A model generated the notes under the pieces. It worked only from the letters and a program-made list of their open reading frames with translations. It was not told the origin of the DNA and did no database searches. The position numbers and the translations under genes were made by a program. Source: Nitrospira sp. (GTDB lineage: Bacteria; Nitrospirota; JACRHL01). Taken from it: a DNA stretch of 14,611 nucleotides. This document shows positions 13,005 to 14,611 of the stretch, one piece after another. Each line of letters starts with the position of its first letter. The stretch's first letter is position 1. The stretch lies in contig JALWRU010000352.1 in assembly GCA_026994095.1 (NCBI GenBank), forward strand, positions 1 to 14,611, read 5' to 3'.

Positions 13005-13760
13005 GTGCGGCTGATTCAGCTCACCGATACCCACCTGTTTGGGGACCGGTCCGGGGTACTGAAAGGGGTTAACACGCTGGCATCACTGACACAGGTGGTG
13101 GGGGAGATCGGCTCCCGGCGGGAACGACCGGCAGGACTGCTGTTGACCGGCGATCTGTCTCAGGACGAATCCCCCGCGTCTTACCGGCATCTGGTCGATG
13201 CACTGGCATCACTCAAGGTGCCCGGCTATGCCCTGATGGGCAACCACGATGATACCGGGGCCATGGACGCCGGGTTTGTCGGCAGCTCGATAGGCCGGAT
13301 CGGTGAGATTACGGTGGGTACCTGGCTGGTGATTCTGCTGGATTCGACCCTTGCCGGTCAGATCGGTGGCAGCCTGTCTGACAGCGAGTTGGCGCGGCTG
13401 GAACGGTTGTTACAGCGCGACCCGAACCGGCCCGCGCTGGTGGTATTGCATCACCCGCCGGTCAAGACCGGTAGCGCATGGATGGATGCCATCGGCCTTA
13501 ATAACCCGGATGATTTATTCGCTGTGCTGGACCGTCACCAGCAGGTGCGCGGGCTGGTGTGGGGGCACGTGCATCAGGCCTATGACGGCCAGCGTAACGG
13601 CGTGCGGCTGTTATCCACCCCGGCTACCTGCATCCAGTTTGCACCAGACGCCGCCGAGTATGCGCTGGATGATATTCCGCCCGGCTATCGCTGGCTGGAG
13701 TTATTGCCCGACGGACGGCTGGAGAGCGGGGTGGTGCGGCTCAGCCCAGCAAGCGGGTGA
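13005..13760 (+). CDS. cpdA: 3',5'-cyclic-AMP phosphodiesterase, CpdA type (metallophosphoesterase)
   Basis: A 251-aa class III cyclic nucleotide phosphodiesterase that hydrolyses cAMP to AMP with a dinuclear metal centre in the cytoplasm. The metallophosphoesterase motifs are complete and in order: TDTHLF (Asp8, His10), TGDLSQD (Asp50), GNHD (Asn80, His81), LHHPPV (His149/His150) and GHVH (His188, His190). The start MRLIQLTDTHLF is typical of CpdA, including the DTHLF segment. GTG 13005 begins 3 bp after the methyltransferase stop with no ribosome-binding site of its own outside that gene, which suggests coupled translation. The 3' end overlaps the convergent dapE by 20 bp. CpdA versus another class III phosphodiesterase (for example a broad-range enzyme) cannot be separated by sequence alone, but CpdA is the best fit. 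Confidence 0.88.
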   Translation: MRLIQLTDTHLFGDRSGVLKGVNTLASLTQVVGEIGSRRERPAGLLLTGDLSQDESPASYRHLVDALASLKVPGYALMGNHDDTGAMDAGFVGSSIGRIGEITVGTWLVILLDSTLAGQIGGSLSDSELARLERLLQRDPNRPALVVLHHPPVKTGSAWMDAIGLNNPDDLFAVLDRHQQVRGLVWGHVHQAYDGQRNGVRLLSTPATCIQFAPDAAEYALDDIPPGYRWLELLPDGRLESGVVRLSPASG

Positions 13761-14611
13761 GCAACGCCTCATAAATCCTGGTGAGGGAACGAATATCGTC
13801 GGTCCTCACATGCTCGTCGATTTTGTGGATGGTGGCGTTTCTCAGCCCCAGTTCCGCCACCGGCACCCCCGCCGGGGCGATAAACCGACCGTCGGAGGTA
13901 CCGCCACCAGTGGAGTGCAGCGGGGCCGAGCCGGTGACTGCCTCCACGGCTGCATCGATGCCGTCCAGTAGCGGCCCCGGTGCAGTCAAAAACGGCAGCC
14001 CGGACAGGGACCAGTCGAGGGTGTAGTTCAAGCCGTCTGCATCTAGCATCTCACGCACCGTTTGATCGATATCCTCCGGCGTGAGGGCCGGGGAGAAGCG
14101 CAGGTTGACGGTCACCTCCAGCGTACCGGGAATCACGTTGGTGGTGCCGGTACCGCCGTGGATGTTGGTGATTTGCAAGGCGGTGGCGGGAAAGTCGTCA
14201 GTGCCCGCATCAAACGAATGGCGGGCCAGCCGGTCCAGCGCCGCCAGCGCCCGATGGATAGGGTTCTCCGCCTGATCCGGGAAGGCCACATGGCCCTGCA
14301 CCCCGATGATGGTCAGCACGCCGTTCATCGATCCACGTCGCCCGTGCTTGATGGTGTCGGCCAGTCGCTGGTCGGAGGACGGCTCGCCGATCAGGCAGTA
14401 GTCCGGTAGCTGATCCTGCTGCTGTAGCCACTCCACCATATGACGGGTGCCGTAGCGGGCGTCGGCCTCTTCATCGCCGGTAATCAAAAAAGAGAGGCTG
14501 CCGTTCGGGTGGGGAGTCTGCTGCAAAAACGACTCGGTGGCGCAGATCATGGCTGCCAGCGCGCCCTTCATGTCGGCGGTGCCGCGTCCGTATAGATGAC
14601 CGTCTCGCTCT
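13741..14611 (-). CDS. dapE: Succinyl-diaminopimelate desuccinylase, C-terminal part (5' end off window)
   Basis: M20-family zinc hydrolase of lysine and meso-diaminopimelate synthesis, converting N-succinyl-LL-DAP to LL-DAP and succinate. About 289 residues are visible; roughly the first 85 lie beyond the right edge. Family residues seen are the bridging Asp in YGRGTADMKG, the Glu pair in TGDEEADA, the Glu ligand in LIGEPSS, and the final His ligand in NATIHKIDEHV, a near match to the E. coli DapE ending. The dimerisation (lid) domain runs from RGSMNGVLTIIGVQGHVAFP through NVIPGTLEVTVNLRFSP. The ATG at 14571 is internal, since the reading frame and homology continue upstream as ERDGHLYGRG. 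It converges on cpdA with a 20-bp tail-to-tail overlap. Nothing looks broken. Confidence 0.95.
   Translation of the reverse strand, partial: ERDGHLYGRGTADMKGALAAMICATESFLQQTPHPNGSLSFLITGDEEADARYGTRHMVEWLQQQDQLPDYCLIGEPSSDQRLADTIKHGRRGSMNGVLTIIGVQGHVAFPDQAENPIHRALAALDRLARHSFDAGTDDFPATALQITNIHGGTGTTNVIPGTLEVTVNLRFSPALTPEDIDQTVREMLDADGLNYTLDWSLSGLPFLTAPGPLLDGIDAAVEAVTGSAPLHSTGGGTSDGRFIAPAGVPVAELGLRNATIHKIDEHVRTDDIRSLTRIYEALLTRLLG

Overview
The window is high-GC, gene-dense DNA from a proteobacterium, most likely a gammaproteobacterium or a close neighbour. That placement rests on the DUF3106 and DUF3619-like envelope genes beside an ECF sigma factor, a CpdA-type phosphodiesterase and a DapE, and it is an inference. 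About half of the genes start with GTG and many neighbours overlap by the 4-nt GTGA or ATGA junction. I see no tRNA, rRNA, IS element, phage gene or CRISPR array.

Layout. (1) 1-609, plus strand: 3' end of a CrcB/Fluc fluoride channel and a DUF190 (PII-like) gene. (2) 791-2583, plus strand: an overlapping four-gene operon of an ECF sigma factor, a one-TM putative anti-sigma/DUF3619-like protein, a small unknown protein and a secreted DUF3106 protein. (3) 2603-5037, minus strand: a secreted DUF547 protein and a mercuric-reductase-like flavoprotein disulfide oxidoreductase. (4) 5330-8861, plus strand: a compact four-gene operon, divergent from block 3. It encodes a MerR-family regulator, a ParA ATPase fused through a Lys/Ala/Thr repeat linker to a C-terminal glycogen-binding CBM48/AMPK1_CBM domain, a MinD/FlhG-like protein that has lost its nucleotide-binding motifs, and a 189-aa protein of unknown function. 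(5) 8919-13760, plus strand: uvrC, nfo (endonuclease IV), a SAM-dependent methyltransferase and cpdA (cAMP phosphodiesterase), tightly packed. (6) 13741-14611, minus strand: 3' two thirds of dapE, convergent with and overlapping cpdA.

Block 4 is the novel part. The CBM48 domain keeps the carbohydrate-contact residues known from the AMPK beta subunit (Trp, Arg/Lys, Trp, Asn at matching spacing), and the ParA domain keeps the signature Lys, Walker A and Walker B. No ParB or parS is visible. The simplest inference is that this orphan ParA uses the nucleoid to position or partition an alpha-glucan cargo such as glycogen granules. The ATPase-dead paralogue and the unknown protein would be accessory or adaptor subunits and the MerR protein the autoregulator. 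This is a hypothesis from architecture and gene order; nothing in the sequence proves it.
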